A stretch of DNA of 64,000 bases from Craspedostauros australis (Eukaryota > Bacillariophyta > Bacillariophyceae > Mastogloiales > Achnanthaceae). Within the stretch, counting starts at the first letter, position 1; each line of letters opens with the position of its first letter. The position numbers and the translations under genes are program-made. The notes beneath the pieces were generated by a model, which did not search any database, was not told the DNA's origin, and worked only from the letters and a program-made list of their open reading frames with translations. The stretch spans positions 248,001 to 312,000 of the forward strand of contig JAMXDE010000062.1 in assembly GCA_026770025.1 (NCBI GenBank), given 5' to 3'. This document shows positions 20,901 to 29,121 of the stretch, in pieces.

Positions 20901-21692
20901 TTCGGCAGCTGCGTTGCCATTGCTGTTTCCAGCGTCACGATCAACAGTAGATCGGAGAATCTGATAGTCGGCACCGCCTTGCGACGTGGACAGCACCAGC
21001 AACGGCCTCGAATCCTCCATCATATGCGCGATCCTCTGTTTCGCGTCTTGGCTGGGCTCGATCGGAATCATGACCGCGTGCCCGTGGTACGCTGCGCCAT
21101 CGCGTTGCCCAAGTCGGAAGGGATGATTGAGACAATGCACCGCGAGGATGACGAGGGGCAGGAGCGGACCTTCCGGTATGGCAACGGCGATGGGCAAACC
21201 GATGGATGGAATGTTCTCGTCGAATGAAGGAAGCGGCGCGCATTGGCGGATCTTCTGTCTCAATTGAATGACGAGATGCGCCGTTGCATAGATCAACGTC
21301 TGGTACGTGATCGCAACACTCGTACGTTGATGGCTTTGCATCGGCGTTGACATCGCCATCCCATCCACCGATTCTGCTGCGTCTGCCCCATTGTGAAGCG
21401 GGGTCGTCAGAAAGGCCAGGTCTCTCCAGTAGCAAGGCAATGCTTCGTCTTCTGAACTGAACAAGTCTCCTGTGGATCTTTTCTGCCACACAATCGCTGG
21501 CTTGCGAAGCCAACCGATGGATTCGTCACATGCCATCGTGCGAGCAGATGATGATGATGTATGGCAATTCATGGTCAATGCGGCAATGGAATCCATCCAC
21601 AGCAGCGCAAACGCAATGATGAACGCAGGATGTCTGAAGCAGGCTGATGTGGATCGATTCCAAAGAAGAGATCGCGTGCAACCATCAGCCAT
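17973..21692 (-). CDS. adenylation-carrier-ankyrin protein, AASDH/beta-alanine-activating-like
   Basis: 1239 residues in one frame; ATG at 21692. Domains: an ANL-superfamily adenylation domain (about 55-810), with P-loop YTSGTTGWPKG at 374-384, LSFDPCMSDV at 418-426, ATYGVTEA at 514-521, YRTGD at 642-646, hinge region GRIQGEEGMIKHNGVRIEL from 660, and the catalytic Lys in SPTGKRD at 805. A carrier-protein domain (about 858-945) has phosphopantetheine Ser891 in LGGDSL. Ankyrin repeats cover about 990-1190. Asp419 matches the residue that binds the amino group in amino-acid-activating domains, and LSFDPxxxxV...TPTLFRL closely resembles AASDH/U26, which activates beta-alanine. The usual C-terminal beta-propeller is absent and ankyrin repeats stand in its place. 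The N-terminus has a hydrophobic stretch (23-40), possibly a targeting signal unless a later Met is used. Expected reaction: ATP-dependent loading of an amino or carboxylic acid onto its own carrier domain. Confidence 0.8.
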   Translation of the reverse strand: MADGCTRSLLWNRSTSACFRHPAFIIAFALLWMDSIAALTMNCHTSSSSARTMACDESIGWLRKPAIVWQKRSTGDLFSSEDEALPCYWRDLAFLTTPLHNGADAAESVDGMAMSTPMQSHQRTSVAITYQTLIYATAHLVIQLRQKIRQCAPLPSFDENIPSIGLPIAVAIPEGPLLPLVILAVHCLNHPFRLGQRDGAAYHGHAVMIPIEPSQDAKQRIAHMMEDSRPLLVLSTSQGGADYQILRSTVDRDAGNSNGNAAAEGRIKPTSSARYMPAEKSHLVDLHQLCQSMPSINLDMEHQIYEVFRVDSDSTKKGKARGDHISLKLAINFLADTWDDSDRMDSSSASTISAETHTIPNDIASHNRLSHMVYTSGTTGWPKGCMSSIQSLDNYLRAKNEAHSVTSKSTVLLASALSFDPCMSDVLATFLCQATLAIAPRSRLVSHLSQILRQLHVTHLLCTPTLFRLVQEPPSAFPQLRTLALGGEPIPASIRRVWGAGATATSKTECKLFATYGVTEACVYQTMGEVCHSPSLPASPSSLSHAQAVTSNQAKAATRATGKGLVGLPFPGMHVQICVEAIQDRIVPVAQDDGGVANGPDRFGEIVLSGNQLDEFSGYWNRNDLHHKFICETQSAATRCFYRTGDRGYVDHDGSIHVMGRIQGEEGMIKHNGVRIELNEIAAAMEEWPGTSSSIVQGCVVVARTVPLHQGSEQSGASHDDGDGAIGSDDDTKTEIHAYVVLTDSCLRSMGVRFDSSRKQPPAYLISTSPLWTLLRAACLSRIKSACVPSSFVLISQIPLSPTGKRDNRQLPRLQDCLKFNFAKQANSGIGNDTCDDDENSGDDEGNTPLAEYGNTGRLVAEQIIECLNLQQCQQSMLTIDASFGMLGGDSLAATRITRALYAMHHNINNTRHLGGEYGTLEGPFNVVHILRATKLKHYIDMLDDHNVCSHAWDHEKQSGTANSATQTSSPSPMATTDVASPHDAEQQRLYDALLQACTLQQTDVAIGLLQFGADPNWGAHGGRLGKTSGRIAQKQIFRSSPLHLAAAKGDARLVHKLLACDAKWNTPDASGLYPLHLAAASHSRLLRAGLVETNEDDQERLDCVKMLLQSGSPIKMRDGNKQSVLHCAARAGHTAIVEYVMQERMHDEDANPSDHDFNCFDRWYRTPAHWAVLNGHAESLAVLLQHGCHPDPPKPKVNRKSSAAVESPMEMCERIHGDDSEVGRRMMDLLMKTQRGMD

Positions 21693-22049
21693 AGCCTGCA
21701 GTACGAGCTATGCAATGGTGTGCTCTTGCTCATCGATTGATTCTCTGTGTGGATTGTGATGAGATTGTGAATGGTTTGTGATGGGTTTGTGATGTGCGAG
21801 AGTGGAGACAGATCTGATTTCTTGGCGCCAAAATCGCGTCTGTCCGCAATCCGGAGATGTGGGCATGGTGGGTGCGCTCATGTTCAAAGCGCCATGCATG
21901 GATGATTCATCTGCATCATGATTGAACAAGTCTTCTCTTACGACTATGTACACGATAGATAGCCCGTACAACACCGCAGATCACTAAACGAGAAAGAGAG
22001 AGCAGCAGCAACACCAATTGACTAATGGATCAGTTTCTACGAACGACGG
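21693..22049. other. intergenic region
   Basis: Short gap between two minus-strand genes; nothing recognisable apart from repeated tgtgatggg-like words at about 21755-21795. Confidence 0.5.
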
Positions 22050-23330
22050 CTACGATATGCCGCCATTTTCAGTCTCTTGTATCATCGATGGCGCTGCTTC
22101 ATTCTCGCCTCGACGCCTCGTTTCATCAGCGCCCGCACCATCATCGTCAGAACCGCCATCAGTGAGTAACCTGTATCCTTCATCAACCGCGGCCACCTCC
22201 CGATCATCCCGCCATTTCTGAAACGCGATGATCGCCAAGGAGACAAAGATCAACAACACACCCACCCACGTCGTCGATTGCGGAACTTGTTGAAAGACGA
22301 CGACTTCAAAGACGTAGGCCCACACGATGTTGGAGCTGCGCACGATGCTGCCCATTCCCGCCGGCGCCAGTCGCGCGGCAAAGTTCAACAAGATATGGGC
22401 CGCGGTGCCGACCAATCCCATGGCAGCGAGGTAGATCCAGATCTTGGAATCCCGGTGCATGGACCAGACTCCGTCGATGCGTTGCACCCATGCCATGTGC
22501 CCGAAGATGACCGCGTTGAAGAGGCTGAAGACGAGAAAGGACCACACCAACTGCAATGTGTGCACGCCCATCGTTCCGGCGCCGCGCATCAACGCCATGG
22601 CTCCAGCGCCGCTTATGCTGCCCAAGATGGCGGTGATGTAACCAACCCAGTAGTAGGGCGAGTCGGCAATCCATGAGTCGCCTTCGTCGGCGCCGAAGAT
22701 GATGGACGGACGAGCGATGCAGATCGCGCCTGCGAGACTGAAGCACGTTGCCACACAATGAGAAGGAAGGATCGGTTCTCCAAGAAACATGGCTGCCAGG
22801 AAGATCGTGAAGGTGGGACTGAGACTCAGCAGCGTCATGGCGTCTCCCAGCGGAAGGAGCTTCAGCGTGGCGAAGTACATGATGAAGGTGATGCCCCCGA
22901 CTATGCCGCGGATGACGACGATCTTCTGGACCTTGCGTGTGCCTCCGAACGGCGTGAAGAGGAGTGGACGCTGCGGAAGTAGAGCTGTGGTCGTGGAAGA
23001 TTCCATGCTCTCAGGCATTCCAGTTTCGCCGTCGCCTTCCGCCTGCCTCCTCAACTGAGCATTGTGGTTGGAGACGTACTCGTAGTGAGCGCCGCCATGC
23101 GCAACCGACTTTGGCATCGTGGCGCAGAGGAATGTCAAGATGAAGACCGTCTCGACCAGCGACCGTACAAGGACCAGCTCCGTGGACGGAATCCCGCTGC
23201 TGGAACAGAGCTTGAGGAAGACACCCATCACTGCGTGCAACAGCTCGAAAATGACAAGGAGAAGGAGGCCGCAGGACTCCACGGACAACCACGACGGCCG
23301 GAAGAACATCGTTTCGTTTGCGGCGTTCAT
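22050..23330 (-). CDS. EamA/DMT-superfamily transporter, SLC35G-like (426 aa)
   Basis: ATG at 23330 is the first in frame. About ten membrane spans arranged as two EamA repeats: the first spans LLLLVIFELLHAVMGVFL, VRSLVETVFILTFLC, then GIVGGITFIMYFATLKLLPLG and the diagnostic DAMTLLSLSPTFTIFLAAMFLGEP; the second repeat includes YWVGYITAILGSISGAGAMALM, LVWSFLVFSLFNAVIF, IWIYLAAMGLVGTAAHILLNFAARLAP and VWAYVFEVVVFQQVP with WVGVLLIFVSLAII. A hydrophilic loop of about 65 residues separates spans 2 and 3. The acidic, Arg-rich C-tail is cytoplasmic. The AMTLLSLSPTF...GEP motif matches SLC35G/TMEM20 drug/metabolite exporters. The substrate cannot be told; purine, amino-acid or nucleotide-sugar export are all possible. 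The membrane (plasma, Golgi or plastid) is not indicated. Confidence 0.85.
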   Translation of the reverse strand: MNAANETMFFRPSWLSVESCGLLLLVIFELLHAVMGVFLKLCSSSGIPSTELVLVRSLVETVFILTFLCATMPKSVAHGGAHYEYVSNHNAQLRRQAEGDGETGMPESMESSTTTALLPQRPLLFTPFGGTRKVQKIVVIRGIVGGITFIMYFATLKLLPLGDAMTLLSLSPTFTIFLAAMFLGEPILPSHCVATCFSLAGAICIARPSIIFGADEGDSWIADSPYYWVGYITAILGSISGAGAMALMRGAGTMGVHTLQLVWSFLVFSLFNAVIFGHMAWVQRIDGVWSMHRDSKIWIYLAAMGLVGTAAHILLNFAARLAPAGMGSIVRSSNIVWAYVFEVVVFQQVPQSTTWVGVLLIFVSLAIIAFQKWRDDREVAAVDEGYRLLTDGGSDDDGAGADETRRRGENEAAPSMIQETENGGIS

Positions 23331-23661
23331 TTTCAAGAATGTCCTCACGGCATTTCGGTCTGCGCGCGTCCAAAATGGTTGCGGATGTGATCGTTGCCGT
23401 CGTCGTTGCGGATGCTGCTGCTATCGCTGTGGAGGCTCTACTATGGAATGGGAAGGTTGTGATGCATCTCCGGAGGCCAAATGAGAGGCAGATGCGTTTG
23501 TGGTGCTTGGCATCTGCGAGTCATCATGATTGTTCCTTGGATTCCGTGAACGCGAGGTGAGAATTATCGCCCGAACTGACGAACGAGATCGAAGGTTCGT
23601 CATCGTTTGGATCGGCGTGATTTGATTCAATCACGAGTACTCGCACCCAAACTCGTTTTCG
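23331..23661. other. intergenic region before iteron element
   Basis: Upstream flank of the transporter gene, containing no other gene; ends where the inverted-repeat element begins. Confidence 0.5.
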
Positions 23662-23918
23662 GGGACACCCGGCAAAATGGGTCGAATTAGTCTATCTTGG
23701 AGGCTACTGACCCAGCCAATCAAAACTCGTTGTTTTTGCGATGACAAAAGATCCCGCAAGAGGAATGTTCTCGAACCAGATTTTCGTTCTCAGGAACTCT
23801 TTGAAGGTCATAGCTTCCAGTTTTATTTATGGGTATATCATGGAGAAACTCCGAAAATGACTCTGCAATACTGTGTCTTGATTTAATCCCGTCCAGTCGT
23901 GCGAAAACCGAACCCTTG

Positions 23919-24056
23919 ATTTTAATAGCCGTCATTCGATTTTAATATCCGTCATTCGATTTAAGTATCCGTCATTCGATTTTAATATCCGTCATTCGAT
24001 TTATTTATCCGTCACTCGATTTAATTATCCGTTGTTCGATTTATATAGTTATCAAT
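23919..24056. repeat. 20-bp iteron array 1 of element copy 1
   Basis: About seven units of ATCCGTCATTCGATTTATTT and its TTTTAAT variant in tight tandem with no spacers. Confidence 0.85.
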
Positions 24057-24859
24057 CCATTGTCTTCACGGGACACCATTGACACTACAGGACTAGTTCG
24101 ACTAAACGAGGTTCTCGTCAGATCGCGATTGATGAAACGGAAACAGACCAACAAACCACGAATACAAAGACGGGGCTTGATGAGAGCAACACATGATGCC
24201 CCCGCGCTCGTTTCGGATGGCCAAGCCAGGCAAAACCACTCCACAACATCAAGTATCAACGTAGTGTAGCGAACGCGATACAAATGCAATACACACCGAT
24301 GCACGCATGTGTTGCATCCTACATCGCTTTAGACCAGTGTGATGTCATGCTCATTTCGTCTGGTCTGCACTTGGTTTTGCGGTATCAGTGAAGGTGTCTC
24401 TTTGTTCGAAGGGTAGTCGCATTGTTTTCTCTGTGCATTGCTCACAAATCCTGCCGTTCGACACAAACAATCGCCATGAGATTCCCCCCGCCCCACGCTT
24501 CCTCTTTCCAACAAAGCAAAGCCGCTGGCACGAGCGGCAGCCATACCATTCCAATGGCTCTCTCCCGCTCCTCTTCTTCCAATACAGTACCAAATGGACA
24601 ACAGATCAGAACTCTTCAAGGTTGACCACGAAGTCTTTGCACAGTCTGCTTCACATTTATACAATTGTAACCAACATAAAACATATACTAGACAATAATA
24701 CTCCAACTCCACACTCGTCTCTGTTGTGATCCGTCCAGAGCAGGGCAGAGTCGAGGAGAGCCACCATTTCGTGGTTTGCTTGTGTGACCAAGTGCACTTG
24801 ATTAGTTCGATCACTTGCCGGCCTTGTCTTCTTGGGTCACGATTGACAAACTTGTGCGA

Positions 24860-24948
24860 CTTATTTATCCGTCATTCGATTTTCATATCCGTCATTCGAT
24901 TTATTTATCCGTCACTCGATTTATTTATCCGTCATTCGATTTATCTAG
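24860..24948. repeat. 20-bp iteron array 2 of element copy 1
   Basis: About four units of the same 20-bp repeat in the same orientation, on the other side of the central segment. Confidence 0.85.
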
Positions 24949-25200
24949 AATTCGAAACTGTTTGTCATCGATATAGACGGGGCTCGATCAATTAGGCCAG
25001 CGGCATCAATGCCTCGTTTTGTTTCTCCGAAGTAGGACCAACATGATGTCTCACTAAGTTCTTCGAAAGGAGATTCGTTCTTCGCCAATCGTGGAATGTC
25101 AATTGCGGCCTTCTTGTGTCTGAGTGACAAAATTGGTTTTGGATGTCAAAGTAGTCGTACTAGTCGAACTACGTTTCCGTTGTTTTTTGCCGGGTGTCCC

Positions 25201-25966
25201 TGGCATCGTATTGCCCCAAACACGATCAACCACGGATGACAGGCAGACGATTGAAGTGCGCCAAGCATTCTTGACATCACCGAAAACAACGAACTGTTGA
25301 TGTTGTGGCTACACAGAACAACTACTCAACGACTATGGCAATACATGTCCTCGTTCTGTGGAAGAGATCATGGTTGTACTTGTGTACGACTACGTGCATT
25401 GATGGAGGCGTCAGCCAACGTATGATGCGTACGCATACATAACCAGTAAAGCAATGCATGGGTGAAACAAGCAGCCACGCGAAACATTGCATGCTGAAAA
25501 GGATGGATGAAGGCAACCATGGCAAGAGACGGAGACGGAGATGATGATGATGATGATGACGAATGGGAAGTGGTGATGAGGAGCGATTGCAAACGCATCG
25601 CATCGATCGGCGACATCAGAAAGGAAGATAACAAGGCAATTGCATAGGTAAACAATCACATGAACAATCGAGGCGCCCACGCCAGACGCGCCGTTGGCAG
25701 CTGAGATTCAATACCTGCTGGACGAGTGCATTCATGAGATCGGACACAGCAGCTTCTTCGGGACTTGTAGTATCAGCTGTTAGTAGATACTCCTTCTACT
25801 ACGCCACCACTACGCGCATCATTACCGCCAACGCCTGCTCATGCTGAAGCTCAAAGCGATGCATCACAGCCACAACTGCAAACGATGAGATGGAGGCACC
25901 GTGTCATCGGATCCACAAGTCGGAGAAATCATCTGCTCCGGAATCAGCAACTTTTCCCATGGCTCG
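25201..25966. repeat. segmental duplication, copy C (partial)
   Basis: Matches about 13037-14560 of copy A (without its 689-bp insertion) and about 62925-63777 of copy B, starting exactly at the end of the iteron element with tggcatcgtatt. It lacks the short segment near gtgccatcaacagtggtgagag present in A and B. It contains no intact gene. Confidence 0.85.
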
Positions 25967-26645
25967 TCACCCTTGCCGGCCACATTGGGGCCCATGTGGC
26001 AGCTGGCGTGCACTTGCGCCTTGAGTGATGCCATGCACGAACGGCGGAAGCAACACCAACAAGCCAACAGTCGCGATACATACATCCCGCCCCGTCCAGT
26101 TGCAGTGGGGTACGACGATCCATGCATGACGCCAGCGGATACCACCTTCCTTTTCCACACAATTCCTTCCGCACAACTCCTCCCACATCATTGAAACCAA
26201 CGAACGCGGAAAGCATTTGATTGGCAACAACGATCTCGGCGACAACAGTGGTGGCCAGACCATCGTCGTCATGCCACACTGCCCAATGATGCTGTATGGT
26301 ACACCAACGTGCTGTTCCCCAACCAGGATCATCTGCTGCTCAGCGGCATGATCATCAGAAATGTATTGGCCAAAGAGCATGCCTTGCCGTCCAGCCAGTC
26401 AGGCTGTGCTGCGAATGATACGGTCGTGCATAGAACATCACGCTGCGCGAGTCACCAAAGGCGAAATCCAAGATTTGCCGGGCGCACCATTGGATGCATC
26501 ACTGATAGCTATCTTACGAAATACGGTAGTGCAGTTACTTCTCTGATTACAGCCTATTCATTTTCCTCTTCTTCATGACGCGCTCACGTCTCTGTCTACT
26601 GTTGTTGTGATTCAGTCCTCTTCTCCAGCAGTAGCGCCATCGGCC
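25967..26645. other. gene-free stretch
   Basis: Follows copy C and precedes the 3' end of the ankyrin-BTB gene. Open frames of about 90-135 codons on both strands overlap one another with no recognisable motif. Confidence 0.4.
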
Positions 26646-28622
26646 TCAGCCAGGCGCGACGGACCGCACGAAGTTCACCAACGTTGTACGATCCATGTAT
26701 GAATCCACTTGTGCTGTACCCTCGTTTTCATCCACGACCTTGTACAAATCCATCATGGACATGGCACTGTACTCGTCATCAACTTCATTGCTTGCCGCTC
26801 CCCCACTGCAGATGGCATGAATGCCTCCCATCAGTTGGGGATGTTGAAACAACTTGCTGCAATCTTCACGAGCGAGTAAAGTCTGCATGTTTCGAGCTGC
26901 CATCCTCGTTGCTGCATCCTTCAACACCACGCAGTTGTGTTGATCAGCGAATATCAACGCATCTACCATGGTGTCTTCTGTGAGATGAGTGCGGGCCAAC
27001 TCTGCTTCAAGAACAAGCTTGAGTCGCCAGAAGCCGAACTCGTTGGCCACAAGGATCAGCTGTTGTAGATCGTCCTGTCCATCGGCGGTGGAAGTTGGCT
27101 GGTCAGCGCCATCATCATCGTCATGAGCGCCATCGCGGGTATCAGTATCGTTGTCCGGAGTGCTGTGATCGAAGGATATCTCACCTGTGTAGATGCATTC
27201 GAGGACACGTTGGACATGTTTGGGTTGATGGTTGGGAAGAGGGATGAGCCTGCGGGTGAGGGCAGTGGCAGAATCAGTGCCGTCGTCAGTGCCGTCATCA
27301 ACATGCTGACGTTGGATTCCTGAGTCGATCAATGTCTGAATGGATGGAACAGTGACCATGAGGACTCCGGAGTTTGCCTTGATTGGCTGTTGTTCGTCGC
27401 CTTGTCCGCACAGGAAGGTGATGTCTGCCTTGGCCTCAGAACGAACAGCGCTGCGACGATCTTGGCCGATGCTGATGTTGGTTGTTGTGTGGATTTTAGG
27501 ATTGTCGTGCTTGGTTGGTGTTGTGATGGTGTTTGTGTGGCTTTGCTTGCGCACCTGCATCTCTGTTTGCAGCTGTGTCTGCAGTTGCAAGTTGCGTTGA
27601 CTGAGATGATCGAGACGCTTCATGATTGATGTCATCATCTTGACCTGATTGTCGGATTTGATTACATCGATGGGTGTTTTGTTGTCGTTGTTCTTGCAGT
27701 TGACATCGGCGTTGCATGTTTCGATGAGGTACTTCACACATTCCAGGCTGCCTCCAACGCATGCTTTATGAAGTGGAGTGTCACCACGGTTGTTCTTGCA
27801 GTTGACATCGGCGTTGGTTGATTCGATGAGGTACTTCACCCATTTATAACGGCCTTTATAGCATGCCCCATGAAGTGGAGTGTGGCCATAGTTGTTTTTG
27901 CAGTTGACATCAGCGTTGGTTGATTCGATGAGGTACTCGACGCATTCAGACTTGCCCCAGTAGCATGCCTTATGAAGTGGAGTGTTGCCATTGTTGGCTT
28001 TGCAGTTGACATCGGCGTTGCATGTTTCGATGAGGTACTTCACACATTTCAGGTGGCTGTTGGTGCATGCCTCATGAAGTGGAGTGTAGCCATCGTTGTT
28101 CTTGCAGTTGACATCGGCGTTGCATGTTTCGATGAGGTACTTCACACATTCCAGGCTGCCATAGTAGCATGCTTTATGAAGTGGAGTGTTGCCACCGTAG
28201 TTTTCGCAGTTGACATCGGCGTTGCATGTTTCGATGAGGTACTTCACACATTCCAGGCTGCCATAGTAGCATGCCTCATGAAGTGGAGTGTTGCCACCGT
28301 AGTTTTCGCAGTTGACATCGGCGTTGCATGTTTCGATGAGGTACTTCACACATTCCAGGCTGCCATAGTAGCATGCTTTATGAAGTGGAGTGTCACCATG
28401 GTTGTCTTCGCAGTTGACATCGGCGTTGGTTGATTCGATGAGGTACTTCACACATTCCAGGTGGCCGTTGGCGCATGCTCGATGAAGTGGAGTCCAACCA
28501 TTGTAGCCGTATTTGACCGTGTTGACATCACGTCCTTCGTTCTGCTCCTTCCATTCCTTCAACACTGACAGATCACCTGTGTTGGCAGCAAAAAGGAGTC
28601 GTCTGTCTGAGACATTCGACAT
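26646..28622 (-). CDS. ankyrin-repeat BTB/POZ protein (658 aa)
   Basis: The start is ATG at 28622 (MSNVSDRRLLFAANTGDL); the longer frame upstream has no ATG. Residues 1-42 are a degenerate first ankyrin unit. Residues 43-315 are eight ankyrin repeats of 34 residues with consensus TPLHxACyxGxxECVKYLIE and NADVNC. A helical, Gln/Leu-rich segment (about 328-358) could form a coiled coil. The BTB/POZ domain is about 399-520 (ADITFLCG at its start, HVQRVLECIYTGEISF near its end), with a Thr/Asp-rich insertion. A BACK-like helical region follows (LVANEFGFWRLKLVLEAEL onward). Ankyrin-BTB proteins commonly serve as substrate adaptors for Cullin-3 ubiquitin ligases; that role here is inferred. The repeats are nearly identical in DNA. 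A decayed copy of the C-terminal part lies at 33550-33720. Confidence 0.85.
   Translation of the reverse strand: MSNVSDRRLLFAANTGDLSVLKEWKEQNEGRDVNTVKYGYNGWTPLHRACANGHLECVKYLIESTNADVNCEDNHGDTPLHKACYYGSLECVKYLIETCNADVNCENYGGNTPLHEACYYGSLECVKYLIETCNADVNCENYGGNTPLHKACYYGSLECVKYLIETCNADVNCKNNDGYTPLHEACTNSHLKCVKYLIETCNADVNCKANNGNTPLHKACYWGKSECVEYLIESTNADVNCKNNYGHTPLHGACYKGRYKWVKYLIESTNADVNCKNNRGDTPLHKACVGGSLECVKYLIETCNADVNCKNNDNKTPIDVIKSDNQVKMMTSIMKRLDHLSQRNLQLQTQLQTEMQVRKQSHTNTITTPTKHDNPKIHTTTNISIGQDRRSAVRSEAKADITFLCGQGDEQQPIKANSGVLMVTVPSIQTLIDSGIQRQHVDDGTDDGTDSATALTRRLIPLPNHQPKHVQRVLECIYTGEISFDHSTPDNDTDTRDGAHDDDDGADQPTSTADGQDDLQQLILVANEFGFWRLKLVLEAELARTHLTEDTMVDALIFADQHNCVVLKDAATRMAARNMQTLLAREDCSKLFQHPQLMGGIHAICSGGAASNEVDDEYSAMSMMDLYKVVDENEGTAQVDSYMDRTTLVNFVRSVAPG
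27678..28496 (-). repeat. eight 102-bp tandem ankyrin units
   Basis: In-frame tandem units of 102 bp inside the ankyrin-BTB gene. Three consecutive units around 28120-28390 differ at only a few bases, which indicates recent unequal exchange or gene conversion. Confidence 0.9.
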
Positions 28623-29121
28623 GTTGGTCGTTGGTCGTTGGTTGTTGAGCTGTTGGTAGACAAACAATTGCTGGATGATTGCTCAATGTGTTCACGGTCT
28701 TATGATGAAGATGCTGACTGATGGTATGAGACCAAACTGTTGCAAGGAATAGCAAGGTTGTTGTTGTCTTGTTCGCACGTTCTGTTTCTCTGTTCCATGA
28801 TCGCACTCTGGTTTGTCGTGGAAGAACTGGTTGGTGCGGATCCTTCTCGACATCCACCACAAAACACACACAAACACAAACAACACGAAAGAAACACGAA
28901 GAAGGAATGTTTGCGATCGAACTCGATTTTCTTGAGTCCATTGAGTCATTCGACAGAAGCTTCCCTGTTTGTGCCAAACTGTGCCGGATCACAGGGTGTG
29001 CGTCCAACTGCCTGACTGTTGGCGCGAGCGACTTGGTCGTCATGATGGCTTTTCCATCACGCTCGTTTCCCCAGTCACACACTTCCCACAGAACACCACA
29101 CAAACACCATGATCTCCAACT
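28623..29121. other. upstream flank of ankyrin-BTB gene
   Basis: No gene supported; ends at the inverted-repeat element. A run of acacacaaacacaaacaacac lies near 28865. Confidence 0.45.

Larger units (their letters stand above)
23662..25200. mobile_element. iteron inverted-repeat element, copy 1 (1539 bp)
   Basis: Bounded by perfect 16-bp inverted ends GGGACACCCGGCAAAA and its complement. The same element occurs inverted at 38839-40478. Inside are two arrays of a 20-bp repeat in one orientation, flanking a roughly 800-bp central segment. A frame of 161 codons in the centre (24329-24814, minus) is only partly kept in the other copy, so coding is doubtful. The layout fits a non-autonomous DNA transposon. 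No target duplication could be recognised; the right end abuts copy C exactly. Confidence 0.75.

Noticed and set aside
24329-24814. 161-codon frame in the centre of the iteron element
   Set aside because: Not preserved as one frame in the second copy of the element, and no ANL, DDE or other motif is visible.
23919-24948. CRISPR-like or telomere-like array
   Set aside because: The 20-bp units abut one another with no spacers, lie inside an inverted-repeat element, and differ from known telomere repeats.
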